DNA of 64,000 bases from Methanomicrobiales archaeon (GCA_030019205.1 JASEFH010000011.1:255-64254), one strand, 5' to 3'; shown: positions 43,582 to 54,482, numbered from the stretch's first letter. Numbers and translations are program-made. Notes: a model not told the origin generated them from the letters alone.

Positions 43582-44682
43582 TCAGTCCGGGCTGTTCGGC
43601 AGCAGGCCCATCCGCTTCACCGCCCACCAGGAGAATCCCGTCGCCAGCAGGGTGGAGACGAGCAGGAGGGCCATGTAGGAGGGGGCGTCCGGCGGCCTCA
43701 GATCGAAGACGGTGTTGCTCGCCACCGTCGCGATGGTGTTCGGCACCAGGAGCGCCGTGCCGATGATGGTCAGGTAGGCGACGAGCATCGCCAGGCGGTT
43801 GTTCAGGATCTGGAGCTGGTTGTTGTAGATGGACTGGAGCACCTCGAGCCCGCTGGCCAGCACCTCGCTCATGTGCTCTGCCAGCCCGATCTGGGAGTTG
43901 ACCTCTCCGATCAGGGCGTTGATCCGGTTCAGGATCTTGGGATCGTCCGTCATCAGATCCGCATCACCGTATCGGAGCGCGTTGAGCGTATCCACCGTGG
44001 CCCAGAGCCCGCCCAGGTAGATGATCAGGGCGTGCTTCATGTCGTAGATCTTGGGGCCGATGATCGTGCGGGATACCCGGGGATCGGCGAGGTCCTTGGA
44101 GAGGCGGTCCCCGGCCTCCTCGATCTCCCGCAGATAGTCGAAGTTCTTGGAGTTGTTCTCATCCAGAATGCGGATCAGCAGGAGCGATATCTTGTCCTTC
44201 TGGAGCTTCCTGTTCGGGATCTTGCGGAGCAGCGTCTCCGCGTACCGGCGCACCCGGAAGAACCGCCGCACCTCCGTCGTATGGATGGTCACGATCAGCC
44301 GCTCGCGGATCAGGATGAGCAGCGTGTTGAGCCGCACGTCGAACCCGTCCATGGAGATCGCCGGTACCAGGATCCCCACCTCGTTCCCGAGATCCTCGTA
44401 TCCCCCTTTCGGAGTCTTCAGCAGGTTCCGCACCAGCAGTTCGCTGAACCCCAGCGTCTTCGCCGCGCTGAAGACCTCCCCCTCGAAGTTCTCGACCACG
44501 AAATCGATCCAGGCGACCTGGGCGGCGTCGACCATGTCAAGGAAGTCGCCCACGCTCCGGGAGGCCCGCCTCCTCGTCTCCCCTCCGCCCGACATCGCGA
44601 CGCAGAAGCCCTTCTCGTGCACCGAGATCGCATCCCCGCCCCCCTCGGAGAGCTCCCGCGCCGCCGCGGACGCATCCTGCAT
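43582..44682 (-). CDS. CorA-like divalent cation transporter without a GMN motif
   Basis: 366 aa. The N-terminal cytoplasmic domain and long helices follow the CorA plan (GFDVRLNTLLILIRERLIVT, then the stalk around LASGLEVLQSIYNNQLQILN), and two C-terminal helices are present (LAMLVAYLTIIGTALLVPNT and SYMALLLVSTLLATGFSWWA). CorA's GMN selectivity signature, expected at the end of the first helix, is not present (VPNTIATVASN instead), so ion specificity may differ. ATG 44682 (MQDASAAARELSEGG) is preferred to longer frames because upstream residues are low complexity. Confidence 0.82.
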   Translation of the reverse strand: MQDASAAARELSEGGGDAISVHEKGFCVAMSGGGETRRRASRSVGDFLDMVDAAQVAWIDFVVENFEGEVFSAAKTLGFSELLVRNLLKTPKGGYEDLGNEVGILVPAISMDGFDVRLNTLLILIRERLIVTIHTTEVRRFFRVRRYAETLLRKIPNRKLQKDKISLLLIRILDENNSKNFDYLREIEEAGDRLSKDLADPRVSRTIIGPKIYDMKHALIIYLGGLWATVDTLNALRYGDADLMTDDPKILNRINALIGEVNSQIGLAEHMSEVLASGLEVLQSIYNNQLQILNNRLAMLVAYLTIIGTALLVPNTIATVASNTVFDLRPPDAPSYMALLLVSTLLATGFSWWAVKRMGLLPNSPD

Positions 44683-45659
44683 ATCCACATCATCTGTTCC
44701 CCGCGATATCAGGATTGTGTTTCGCCTCTTCCGCCGCCGGACGCCGGCGGGGCCCCCTCCTGCGCGTGCCGCAGGGTCCCGCTGCGGCACGGGACTGCTG
44801 TGCCTGGTTCCGGCCACTGCGGTCACCGCCAGCCGACGTTCACCCGCACCTCGCGGATCCTGCCCTCCTTCACCGGAGATCCGCCCGATGCCGGAGAAGG
44901 GTCATTCGGCATTCCACCGCAATCCATCGGCGATGTCCCGTGCCCGGACCACGTATCCCGGCCCTTTCGGTCGCGGACGCACGCGGTCGGACAGGGTGGC
45001 CCGCTGGACCGGGCCGGGGCATTCTCCCGCGTCTCGATCCCGGTTCCGGTGCTCCCCGCAGGTCGCGATCGCATCGCTGCGGCCGCCGGGACCGGCTCGT
45101 GACCTCCAGGCTGCGGATAGGGGGTCCCGGCGGCGGTCACGACGGGGCATCGATCCCGCCGCGCCGGACATGGCACGACTCCCGCATCCATTCGCCCCGG
45201 TTCGCGACTTTGATCCCCGGTGCTGCCGGAACGATGATGACATCGTCGGCGGGCGTTCCGGGAGCGCCCTCCAGGGGGAGATACCCCGGTGCTGGATCCG
45301 GCGGAAGAGAGCGGTGGAATCTGCGGGGGCGAGGCGGGGATCCAGGTCGAGAGCTTCCGGAGATATCCCCCGGCAGGGCATCCGGAGGAAGAGGCGAACG
45401 CAGGCCATCCGGGCAGTGAACGGTTCCGGATTGAGACGCGGCCGTCCACGCGTGGCGGCGTTCATCCGGGAGAGCGGATCGTCGGGCCGATGAAATCCCG
45501 GGAGAGAGGAAACTCTCCTCTCCGGACCCGGCGCTCATGCTATGCACTCCCCCGCGGGCATCCCTCTGCGGGCGTCCCCATCGTTGGCAGGGAGGGGCGT
45601 CCGGGATCTTCTCCGGGTCGGGGGGCGGGGTCGTCCGCCGCAGCACGGGGGACAGAAAA

Positions 45660-45669
45660 GTTATATATG
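45660..45669 (+). promoter_or_regulatory. TATA box of the KamA-family gene
   Basis: gttatatatg is centred near 45664, about 205 bp before the ATG at 45869, predicting a long 5' leader of about 180 nt. Confidence 0.55.
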
Positions 45670-45707
45670 AACATTGTTACTGATACGTGCCCGCAGGAGA
45701 TGGGCAA

Positions 45708-45818
45708 ATTACTTAATGGATGAATCCCATAGTAATTGATGCCGAATCTGGCTCCCCCTGATGGTTTGGGCTCAGAAGTCGCAGTCCGACACCTTTTCAG
45801 GCGCACCTTGCCCCAAAC
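45708..45818 (+). promoter_or_regulatory. Structured leader: two hairpins upstream of KamA-family gene
   Basis: Hairpin 1 (45708-45736): attact-ta-atgg pairs with cccat-agtaat around a short loop. Hairpin 2: gtttgggc (45764-45771) pairs with gccccaaac (45810-45818), with one bulged base and a 38-nt loop. An unusually long leader for this genome, with such structure, is compatible with RNA-level control. Confidence 0.4.
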
Positions 45819-45868
45819 GGCATACTTTCAGGAGGACCGTGAAGATTCGCGTGCTAGAGGGGATCGCC

Positions 45869-46993
45869 ATGATATCGAAGTACTGTACACGGGTCGAAGA
45901 CCTGGAGCGCCTGACCGAAGAGGAGAGGGGGGGCATCCAGATGGTTGCCGACGTCTACCCCCTCCGTGTCAGCGAATACTATGCATCCCTCATCGACTGG
46001 GAGGACCCGCTCGACCCCCTCCGGCGGATCGTGATCCCCGATCCCGGCGAGCTGGAGCCCTGGGGCAGGATGGATCCCTCCTCCGAGAGTTCGTTCACGG
46101 TGGCGCCCGGTCTGCAGCACAAGTACAGGGAGACCGCCCTCCTCCTGGTGAGCGACGCCTGCGGGGGGCAATGCCGCTTCTGCTTCCGCAAGCGGATCTT
46201 CATCGGGGAGAGACGGGAGAGCGTGAGGGACCTGCCGCATGCTCTCGAGTACATCCGCAGGCACACGGAGATCACGAACGTCCTCCTCACCGGCGGGGAT
46301 CCCCTCATGCTGGACACGGACAGGCTGGAATCGATCGTCCGCCGCATCCGAGAGATCGAGCATGTCCATATCATCCGCATCGGCAGCAAGCTGCCGGCCT
46401 ACGATCCCGGGAGGATCCTGGACGATCCCCGCCTCCTGGAGATGTTCGAGCGCCACAGCACCGCGGAGAAGCGGATCTACGTCATGTCGCACTTCAACCA
46501 CCCGCGGGAGCTCTCGGATGCGGCCCTGGAAGCGCTGGCTCTCCTCCAGAAGAGTGGCGCCATCGTGACCAACCAGACCCCTCTCCTGCGGGGCATCAAC
46601 GACGATCCCGACGTGCTCGCCGCGCTCTTCAAGCGGCTCTCGTTCATCGGCGTGCCGCCCTACTACGTCTTCCAGTGCCGGCCGGCCGTCGGGAACCGCA
46701 TCTTCTGCGTCCCTCTGGAGGAGGGCTACACCATCTTCGAGCGGGCGCGGATGTCCTGCTCCGGGCTCGCCAAGCGGGCGCGGTTCGTCATGTCGCACGC
46801 CAGCGGCAAGATCGAGGTGGTCGGCGTGACCGGGGAGCATACGTTCATGAAGTACCACCAGGCGGCCGATCCCGATAACCTCGGACGCTTCATGGTCTTC
46901 CGTGCCAATCCCGCCGCCTACTGGTTCGACGACTACCTGAACCCGGTCCACGACGCCCCGCCGTTCCCCTCCGGCTTCCCCGTGAGCGGATGA
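45869..46993 (+). CDS. KamA-family radical SAM protein (lysine 2,3-aminomutase-like)
   Basis: 374 aa. The radical SAM cluster motif is DACGGQCRFCFRKRIF (Cys-x3-Cys-x2-Cys), followed by LLTGGDPLMLDTDRLESIVR. The C-terminal HASGKIEVVGVTGEH has a Lys in the position that holds PLP in lysine aminomutases. Family members act in N-epsilon-acetyl-beta-lysine osmolyte synthesis (with an acetyltransferase) or in related aminomutation; the acetyltransferase is not seen here, so substrate is uncertain. The start is ATG 45869 with GAGGGGATC just before it; the longer frame upstream lies within the structured leader. Confidence 0.87.
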   Translation: MISKYCTRVEDLERLTEEERGGIQMVADVYPLRVSEYYASLIDWEDPLDPLRRIVIPDPGELEPWGRMDPSSESSFTVAPGLQHKYRETALLLVSDACGGQCRFCFRKRIFIGERRESVRDLPHALEYIRRHTEITNVLLTGGDPLMLDTDRLESIVRRIREIEHVHIIRIGSKLPAYDPGRILDDPRLLEMFERHSTAEKRIYVMSHFNHPRELSDAALEALALLQKSGAIVTNQTPLLRGINDDPDVLAALFKRLSFIGVPPYYVFQCRPAVGNRIFCVPLEEGYTIFERARMSCSGLAKRARFVMSHASGKIEVVGVTGEHTFMKYHQAADPDNLGRFMVFRANPAAYWFDDYLNPVHDAPPFPSGFPVSG

Positions 46994-47032
46994 CGCGGCC
47001 CGCCCTGTCTTCCATCGGCCGAAACGTTCGGT

Positions 47033-48151
47033 TCAGAATCCCAGGTATTGCGGGATGAAGAGGATCGCGAAATAGATCCCGAGGGCCGCGATTCCGATGG
47101 GCACCCCCACCCGCGCCCACTCCTTGCTGGTGATCCGCAGTTTGCCGGCGGCGATGATATTGGGGATGTTGCCCGGGATCAGCATGCCGCCTGCGACGAC
47201 GAGCGCCATCAGCAGGGCGCGGATCTGGAAGATGGACAGATAGGGTCCGATCTCCGCCGCGGTCAGCGTGGCGTTGTCCAGGATGGCGGAGACCGTGTTG
47301 ATCCAGTAGAGCAGCTCCGCCGGCACCAGGGCGATGTACTTCAGGATGATCGGCTTGAACCCCTCCCCCAGGAGGACCAGCGCCGCGATGAAGACGTACA
47401 CCCGCGCGGCCCGAAGGATCACGTCCCGGAGCGTCTCGGTGTAGGGCTCACAGGCAACCCTGGCACTCGTGCCCAGGGACTGGACGCGGTACATGCCCAG
47501 CAGGGCGAACGCGACGATGCCCGGGACGATATAGATGCCGAGCAGGTCGATCAGGAAGAAGAAGTCGGCGAAGTAGGGCGGACCCGAGAGCTTGGATACG
47601 GCGATCGTGGACAGGGGCTCGCCGAGGGGGGTCAGCGCCGCCCCGAGCCCGATGGCGAAGCAGGCGATCACCGTCAGCTCGACCCGCGGCCGCCGCTCGA
47701 TGGGCAGGACGCAGAGCACCTCCACCAGGATGATGGCGGCGATGATGGCGGAGACGATGCTGGATATCAGGCCAAGGACCAGGATGAGCAGGGCGACCGT
47801 GACGCGGAGCGAGAGGATCTCTGCCATCCTCCCGATGGCGGCGTGGATGGGGCCGTGCCAGCGGTAGATGATCAGCCCGACGAGGAGCACGATCTGGAAG
47901 ATGCCGATCGGAACCCCCAGGATCTCCGTGATGTGCAGGGGCGAGGTCAGCGCCTCTTCCACGATCGCGAGGGTCCAGCCCGTCGTCTCGCCGGGGATCA
48001 CGGCAAATCCCGCGATGGTCAGGGCGATGATGCCCATCAGGAGGAGGAAGGGTTCGAGGTTATGCTCGATCGCCCGCACCCGGAACGGGCCGACGAGAAC
48101 GACGAGGAATATTGCAAAAAGCCCTATTGTGACCAGTATCTCCGATACCAT
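47033..48151 (-). CDS. DUF1646 / ion transporter superfamily permease
   Basis: 372 aa with about 11 helices. Features: FLLLMGIIALTIAGFAVIPG, GLGAALTPLGEPLSTIAVSK and AILDNATLTAAEIGPYLSIF followed by GGMLIPGNIPNIIAAGKLRI. The TPLGEP and DNAT motifs correspond to re-entrant, Na+-coupled segments of ArsB/NhaD-like transporters. Substrate unknown. Start ATG 48151; a TATA element at about 48177-48187 (GTATATGTA) lies 30 bp away, so the mRNA has almost no leader. Confidence 0.85.
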   Translation of the reverse strand: MVSEILVTIGLFAIFLVVLVGPFRVRAIEHNLEPFLLLMGIIALTIAGFAVIPGETTGWTLAIVEEALTSPLHITEILGVPIGIFQIVLLVGLIIYRWHGPIHAAIGRMAEILSLRVTVALLILVLGLISSIVSAIIAAIILVEVLCVLPIERRPRVELTVIACFAIGLGAALTPLGEPLSTIAVSKLSGPPYFADFFFLIDLLGIYIVPGIVAFALLGMYRVQSLGTSARVACEPYTETLRDVILRAARVYVFIAALVLLGEGFKPIILKYIALVPAELLYWINTVSAILDNATLTAAEIGPYLSIFQIRALLMALVVAGGMLIPGNIPNIIAAGKLRITSKEWARVGVPIGIAALGIYFAILFIPQYLGF

Positions 48152-48267
48152 TGCCCATAATGTCTCTCGTTTAACCTACATATACCATTCAGTCCTGCTT
48201 CCCCCTGCCCCGGTGCCTGCGGGGGGCATGCCCTGCCGCAAAAGAGGAGGAGCAGACCGTGAAACGG

Positions 48268-49404
48268 TCAGCCCCTCAGGATCCGGATGCGCCGCATCGC
48301 TTCCTGCAGCTGGGGGAGGGACGCGGCGTAGGAGAGCCGGATCCAGCCCGGCGCGTAGAACGCGGCCCCCGGCGTGACCGCCACGTGGGCCTCCTGCAGC
48401 CAGCGGCGGGCGATCGCGGTGTCGTCCCCCTCGACCCTGACGAAGGCATAGAAGGCGCCCTCGGGGGGCGCCATGGCGAACTTCATGTCGGTCAGTGCAT
48501 CGACCAGGTACTCCCGCCGCCGATCGAACTCCTCCCGCATCGCCTGCACCGCCCCCTGATCGCCCTGGAGGGCGGCAACCCCTCCCCACATCACGAACGT
48601 GGCGGGATGGCTCACCGAGTGCTGCTGGATTGTCAGCATCCGGCGGATGATCCCGGCGGGCGCCACCGCATAGCCGAGCCGCCAGCCGGTCATCGCGTAG
48701 GCCTTGGAGAAGCCGTTGACGGTGATGGTCCTCTCCTGCATGCCGTCCAGGGAGGCGAGGGAGACGTGCTCCCGCCCGTAGATCAGCTTCTCGTAGATCT
48801 CGTCCGACAGGGCAAAGAGGTCGTAGTCCTGGCAGAGATCGGCCACCAGCTGCAGGGACCGGCGGTTGAGAACCGTTCCCGTGGGGTTGGAGGGGGTGTT
48901 GACCACGATCATCTTGGTCCGCTGGGTGATCCGCTCTCCCAGGGTGTCGTCGATCTGGAAGGTCTTCATGTTCAGGGGATGGTGCACCGCCCGCCCCCCC
49001 GCCAGCTGGATGCACGGCTCGTAGGAGACCCAGGCCGGATCGATCAGGATCACCTCGTCCTGGGGATTGAGGACCGCTTCCATCGCCTCGCGGATCGCGT
49101 CCTTGGCGCCGCAGGTGGCGATCACCTCCTCGGGCCGGCAGTCGATGCGGTTCTCGGTGCGGATCTTCTCCGCGATCGCGTGGAGCAGCTCCGGGATGCC
49201 GTTGCTCGGGGCGTAGTGGGTCTCCCCCCGTGCGAGCGCCGCGCAGCAGGCGTCCTTGATGTGCTGCGGGGTGTCGAAGTCCGGCTCGCCGATGGAGAGG
49301 GAGACGACGTCGATCCCCTTCCGCTTCATTCGCTTGGCCTCGTCCGAGATCTCGATCGTGGCGGACGGGGCGATGCCGGCAACCTTCTCGGAGAGGGATC
49401 TCAT
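48268..49404 (-). CDS. Pyridoxal-phosphate aminotransferase, class I/II (aspartate aminotransferase type)
   Basis: 378 aa. Signatures: [70 protein letters not shown], and the PLP-lysine motif [17 protein letters not shown] (Lys about residue 232). The conserved C-terminal Arg (GWIRLSYA) binds the substrate carboxylate. Most probably aspartate or a closely related amino acid is the substrate, though aromatic or branched substrates cannot be excluded. ATG 49404 overlaps the ribH stop by 4 bp (ATGA), so it is co-transcribed with ribH. Confidence 0.93.
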   Translation of the reverse strand: MRSLSEKVAGIAPSATIEISDEAKRMKRKGIDVVSLSIGEPDFDTPQHIKDACCAALARGETHYAPSNGIPELLHAIAEKIRTENRIDCRPEEVIATCGAKDAIREAMEAVLNPQDEVILIDPAWVSYEPCIQLAGGRAVHHPLNMKTFQIDDTLGERITQRTKMIVVNTPSNPTGTVLNRRSLQLVADLCQDYDLFALSDEIYEKLIYGREHVSLASLDGMQERTITVNGFSKAYAMTGWRLGYAVAPAGIIRRMLTIQQHSVSHPATFVMWGGVAALQGDQGAVQAMREEFDRRREYLVDALTDMKFAMAPPEGAFYAFVRVEGDDTAIARRWLQEAHVAVTPGAAFYAPGWIRLSYAASLPQLQEAMRRIRILRG

Positions 49405-49808
49405 CGCAATCGCTGGACCAGTTTTACCGCCGATTCGACCGCGCGGCGGGCGTAGTCGATCCGCTCCTGCGCCTCCAGGCGGGTCATGCCGGGCCCGGAT
49501 ATACCGAGGGTGACCGGTTTGCCGTACTCCAGCCCCAGGTCCATGATCTTGCGGGCGGCGTGCTGCAGCACGATCTCGTCGTGCTGGGTGGCGCCCTCGA
49601 TCACCGCGCCGAGGGTGACCACCGCGTCCACCTCGCCCGCCTCGAGCATCTTCTTCACCGCGATGGGGACGTCGTAGGCGCCCGGCACGTACAGGGTATC
49701 GACGACGTCGGCGCCCAGGAACTTCGCGTGCTCCCGCCCCTCGATCTCCATCAGGTAGGTGATGTCCCGGTTGAACTCCGAGACCACAAATCCCAGCTTT
49801 ATCGTCAT
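49401..49808 (-). CDS. ribH: 6,7-dimethyl-8-ribityllumazine synthase
   Basis: 135 aa. Condenses 5-amino-6-(D-ribitylamino)uracil with 3,4-dihydroxy-2-butanone 4-phosphate to make the penultimate intermediate of riboflavin. Signatures: [28 protein letters not shown], and [20 protein letters not shown] with the catalytic His. Length is typical for the archaeal enzyme. ATG 49808 has AGGAGG 6 nt upstream. It is first in a two-gene operon with the aminotransferase. The uracil substrate is shared with CofH, encoded 7 kb away, so flavin and F420 synthesis compete for it. Confidence 0.96.
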   Translation of the reverse strand: MTIKLGFVVSEFNRDITYLMEIEGREHAKFLGADVVDTLYVPGAYDVPIAVKKMLEAGEVDAVVTLGAVIEGATQHDEIVLQHAARKIMDLGLEYGKPVTLGISGPGMTRLEAQERIDYARRAVESAVKLVQRLR

Positions 49809-50525
49809 TCCGATCCTCCTTCTAAGATTCTCACCAGGTCTATTTTAAGGCGGCTCATGCACGCTGCGGGGGGCGGGCGCCGGGGCCGCTGCCCGATTCC
49901 GAGCCCCCCGCGGACGTGCACGCCCATCCGGCGCAGGCCTCCGGCGGTATCCAGCACGTGCGGCCTCTCTCGCGCCGGCAGGGCGAAGAGCGGGGCGGCG
50001 AGTTCGCTGCACTATCCTCGGGCCCGATCATCTGGACGGGGCGATGGCAGGTAGAATTTTTCAGGCAGGGCGGCGCCCGATATCGCCTCGCTCTCGAGAG
50101 AGACCTCCGGGGATGCAGGGCCCATCGCTTCGGATGAACCTCCAGATCGGGTTGGGCGGGATTCCTCCTGCCAGGCAGTGTTCCACCCCGCTGGTACGAT
50201 ACTCTCCAAGGGAGGCAGATCCGGGAGCGCCACGTCACCGTCCCTCCACCGCTGCCAGTACGATATCCATGCATGCGGGAGCCGGGAGGAGAGGATGGAT
50301 GGGAGAACCCGGTTCCGCCCGGGATTGCGAATACGTCAACCCTGTATGCCGCCCGCCCAGAGCGGCGCCCAATCCTGCGCATGGCCGCGGCATAGAAGGC
50401 GGCGCTGACAAGCCGTGCCCGCACGCCCCGTGCGGGCCCTGCCGGGCGAGAGGCGAGGGATCGGGGAGGTTTGCTCCCCGGCGGGGGGGAGCCCGAGACG
50501 CATCGACCGCACCGGAGACGGGATC
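49809..50525. other. Long spacer with repeat copy E, no gene seen
   Basis: About 715 bp between minus-strand genes. It contains the ribH promoter region (TATA-like cttaaaata near 49840 on the minus strand) and repeat copy E (50183-50275). No frame looks coding; several open frames are Arg/Pro/Gly-rich shadows. Confidence 0.5.
50183..50275 (+). repeat. Dispersed intergenic repeat, copy E
   Basis: ccaccccgctggtacgatac then tctccaaggg, and 70 bp later accgctgccagtacgata. Same order and spacing as copy A at 9.56 kb (two TACGATA cores 55-70 bp apart, the first preceded by CCACCCCGC and followed by CTCCAAGG). Confidence 0.5.
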
Positions 50526-51017
50526 TCAGGCCCGCTTCCGCAGGATGACCATCTCGCAGAAGAGGGAGCCGCTGCACATCGTGTCGTGGATCTCGATCCC
50601 GTACTCCGGATTGAGCGCCTCTATCGCGGCACGCACGTAGGACGCACAGAGGATGCCGGCGTCCTCCTCGCGGAGCCCCCGCTCCCGCGCCAGGGTGCAC
50701 ATCGGGCACGCCGCGAAGCGGATGACGGTCTCCTCGGGAACGCCCTCGATCAGCGGCGTCTCGAACCCGGAGCCGAAGAGGACGACGGAGAGCGTCCCGA
50801 GGGTCTGGACGAGCCCCGCTGCATCCTCTCTGGGCATCCCGTACTCGTCTGCGATGCGGCGGAGCTCCTGGCCGACGTCGCGGAAGACGGCGTCGATCCT
50901 GCCTTCCCTCCCGCCGGGCTCTGCGAACCTCCGGAGAAAGAGGAACGGCATGTAGGTCAGGATGCGCGACGCGATCTCCCATCGCGCCCGCATCGGAATA
51001 TCCCTGATCGTTACCAT
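50526..51017 (-). CDS. Hypothetical Cys-rich protein, 163 aa (ATC-hydrolase-like?)
   Basis: Not securely recognised. It starts at ATG 51017 (MVTIRDIPMRARWEIASRIL). The second half contains clustered Cys: RFAACPMCTLARERG, AGILCASYVRAA and HDTMCSGSLFCEMVI, in an arrangement resembling L-2-amino-thiazoline-4-carboxylate hydrolase-like small proteins or a metal-binding methanogen sensor. The first half is helical. Neither function nor ligand is assignable. The upstream longer frame is Arg/Gly-rich and rejected. Confidence 0.65.
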   Translation of the reverse strand: MVTIRDIPMRARWEIASRILTYMPFLFLRRFAEPGGREGRIDAVFRDVGQELRRIADEYGMPREDAAGLVQTLGTLSVVLFGSGFETPLIEGVPEETVIRFAACPMCTLARERGLREEDAGILCASYVRAAIEALNPEYGIEIHDTMCSGSLFCEMVILRKRA

Positions 51018-51168
51018 GCGGCATCCCCTCCGCTGCCGGGGACCGACACCGCCCCGTCCCCCCCGACGGCACACCGTATGCAATCCTCGAACGCCATTGC
51101 CGGTAAGATGCCCGGGGTAATATATGAAGTTGCCCCATTCGCACCGCCCGGCGGACCGGGCGGCTCCC

Positions 51169-52754
<1,586 letters not shown>

Positions 52755-52802
52755 AGAATACCACATACTAATAAGGGGGGATTCGATATAAGCTTGAATG
52801 GC

Positions 52803-53189
52803 ATGGTCGACGTTTCGGTCATCTCCGGCTCTCCATCGGACGCCCCGGTCGTGGAGAGGGTCTGCAGGACGCTGGACGAACAGGGGCTCTCCTACGAGCG
52901 CCAGGTCATCTCCGCCCACCGCCAGCCGGAGCAGCTGGACGCCTACATCCGGGGGGACCCGTGCCGGGTCTACATCGCGATCGCCGGCATGTCCGCCGCG
53001 CTGCCCGGCGCGATCGCCTCCCGCACCGCCCGTCCGGTGATCGGGGTGCCGGTCTCCGCCAGCCTGATGGGGCTCGACGCCCTCCTCTCCATCGCCCAGA
53101 TGCCGAAGGGGGTGCCGGTCGCCTGCGTGGGGATCGACGCCGCGGAGAACGCCGCCCTGCTCGCCGCCCGCATCCTGCAGGCCCGTTAG
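52803..53189 (+). CDS. purE: 5-(carboxyamino)imidazole ribonucleotide mutase / AIR carboxylase (PurE)
   Basis: 128 aa. Converts N5-CAIR (or AIR plus CO2) to CAIR in purine synthesis; the two classes cannot be separated by eye. Signatures: [35 protein letters not shown] and [40 protein letters not shown]. The length is close to the short archaeal form. ATG 52803 is the only start directly before VDVSVISGS. The stop is 9 bp before the convergent thiC stop. Confidence 0.94.
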   Translation: MVDVSVISGSPSDAPVVERVCRTLDEQGLSYERQVISAHRQPEQLDAYIRGDPCRVYIAIAGMSAALPGAIASRTARPVIGVPVSASLMGLDALLSIAQMPKGVPVACVGIDAAENAALLAARILQAR

Positions 53190-53198
53190 AGCTGTTTT

Positions 53199-54482
53199 TC
53201 AGTCCTCTCCCGCCTTTTCGTCCCCGAAGACCTCCCGCACCATCCGCACGGCGCAGAGGTCCCCGCACATGGAGCAGGTGTCCATCATCCCGTCGCGGTC
53301 GTGGATCATCCGGGCCAGATCGCCGAAGAGCGCCAGCCGGAACTGCTCCTCCCAGTCCAGGCGGCGGCGGGCGTCTGCCATCGCCCGCTCCCGCCGCCGG
53401 GATCCCTCGACACGCAGGGTATCCCCGATGTGGGCGGCGATTTTCGTCACCCGCGTCCCCTCCTCGATATCCTCCACCGACGGCAGGGCCAGATGCTCGC
53501 TCGGGGAGACCATGCAGAGGAAGTCCGCCCCGTGCATGCAGGCGATCGCGCTGCCGATGGCGGCGGCCACGTGGTCGTAGCCGGCGGCGATGTCGGTCGG
53601 GAGCGGCCCGAGCAGGTAGAGGGGGGCTCCGCCCGTCATCTCTTTCAGGGCCCGCACGTTGTAACCGATCTCGTCCAGGGGGATGTGGCCGGGCCCTTCG
53701 ACGAGGCGCTGCACCCCGGCGGCGAGCGCCCGCCGGGACAGGCGACCGAGCGTGGCGTACTCCGCCGATTTCGCGAGCCGCCGGGAGTCGCAGACGCTCC
53801 CCGGGCGCATTCCGTCCCCCAGGCTCGCGACCACGTCGTACTCCTTCAGGATCTCGAGAAGGTAGTCGAACTCGGCGTAGAGAGGGTTCTCCTCGTCGCG
53901 GTAGACCATCATCGCCGTATGGAACGCCCCGCCCCGGCTGACCACGCTCAGGATGCGGGGATCGGCGCGGAGCGCCGCGAGCGCCTCGCGGTTCACGCCG
54001 CAGTGGAGGGTGAGGAAGTCCACCCCCTGCTGGCAGTGCTCGCGGATCACGCGGAAGAGGAGGTCGGCATCGACGTCCGCTGCGCTGCCGGCGCGCCGCA
54101 CCGCCTCGTAGATCGGTACCGTTCCCACCGGCACGTCGAGCGCCAGGATCTTCCGCCGCATGCGCGGCAGGTCGCCCCCCGTGGAGAGGTCCATGAGGGT
54201 GTCGGCGCCGCTCCCGATCGCTGCCAGACCCTTCTCCACCTCGAGCGTCTCGTTGCAGCGGCTCGCCGAGGTGCCCACGTTCACGTTCACCTTCACGCGG
54301 CACCCGGCGCCGATGGCGCAGAGGCGGTGCTTCCGCCGGGGGTTGGCCGGTACCGTGACTTGCCCTTCCGCGATGGCCCGCGCCATCCGCTCCGGAGGCA
54401 TCTGCTCACCCTCTGCCAGTTCCTCCACCAGGGGAGGGATCCCGTTCCGGCACTCTGCGATCAGGGCATGCATAACACACAT
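53199..54482 (-). CDS. thiC: Phosphomethylpyrimidine synthase ThiC
   Basis: 427 aa radical SAM enzyme that converts AIR to the HMP-phosphate moiety of thiamine. AIR is also the substrate of the neighbouring PurE pathway, so the locus sits at a branch point. Signatures: VNVNVGTSASRCNETLEVEK, GADTLMDLSTGGDLPRMRRK, LHCGVNREALAALRADPRIL, LVEGPGHIPLDEIGYNVRAL and the cluster motif MDTCSMCGDLCAVRM near the C-terminus (Cys-x2-Cys-x3-Cys, the archaeal spacing). Start ATG 54482 (MCVMHALIAECRNG) has AAGGAGGGG 5-8 nt upstream, which excludes longer frames. It diverges from the metallo-beta-lactamase gene by 25 bp. Confidence 0.95.
   Translation of the reverse strand: MCVMHALIAECRNGIPPLVEELAEGEQMPPERMARAIAEGQVTVPANPRRKHRLCAIGAGCRVKVNVNVGTSASRCNETLEVEKGLAAIGSGADTLMDLSTGGDLPRMRRKILALDVPVGTVPIYEAVRRAGSAADVDADLLFRVIREHCQQGVDFLTLHCGVNREALAALRADPRILSVVSRGGAFHTAMMVYRDEENPLYAEFDYLLEILKEYDVVASLGDGMRPGSVCDSRRLAKSAEYATLGRLSRRALAAGVQRLVEGPGHIPLDEIGYNVRALKEMTGGAPLYLLGPLPTDIAAGYDHVAAAIGSAIACMHGADFLCMVSPSEHLALPSVEDIEEGTRVTKIAAHIGDTLRVEGSRRRERAMADARRRLDWEEQFRLALFGDLARMIHDRDGMMDTCSMCGDLCAVRMVREVFGDEKAGED

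Larger units (their letters stand above)
44683..45868. other. Long spacer, possibly with decayed coding sequence
   Basis: About 1.2 kb without a supported gene. On the minus strand, short protein-like pieces occur in different frames: DDVIIVPAAPGIKVANRGEW near 45200, YVVRARDIADGLRWNAE near 44930 and EGRIREVRVNVGWR near 44850. They could be a shifted, decayed gene of unknown family. The right end holds the promoter and leader of the KamA-family gene. Confidence 0.4.
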
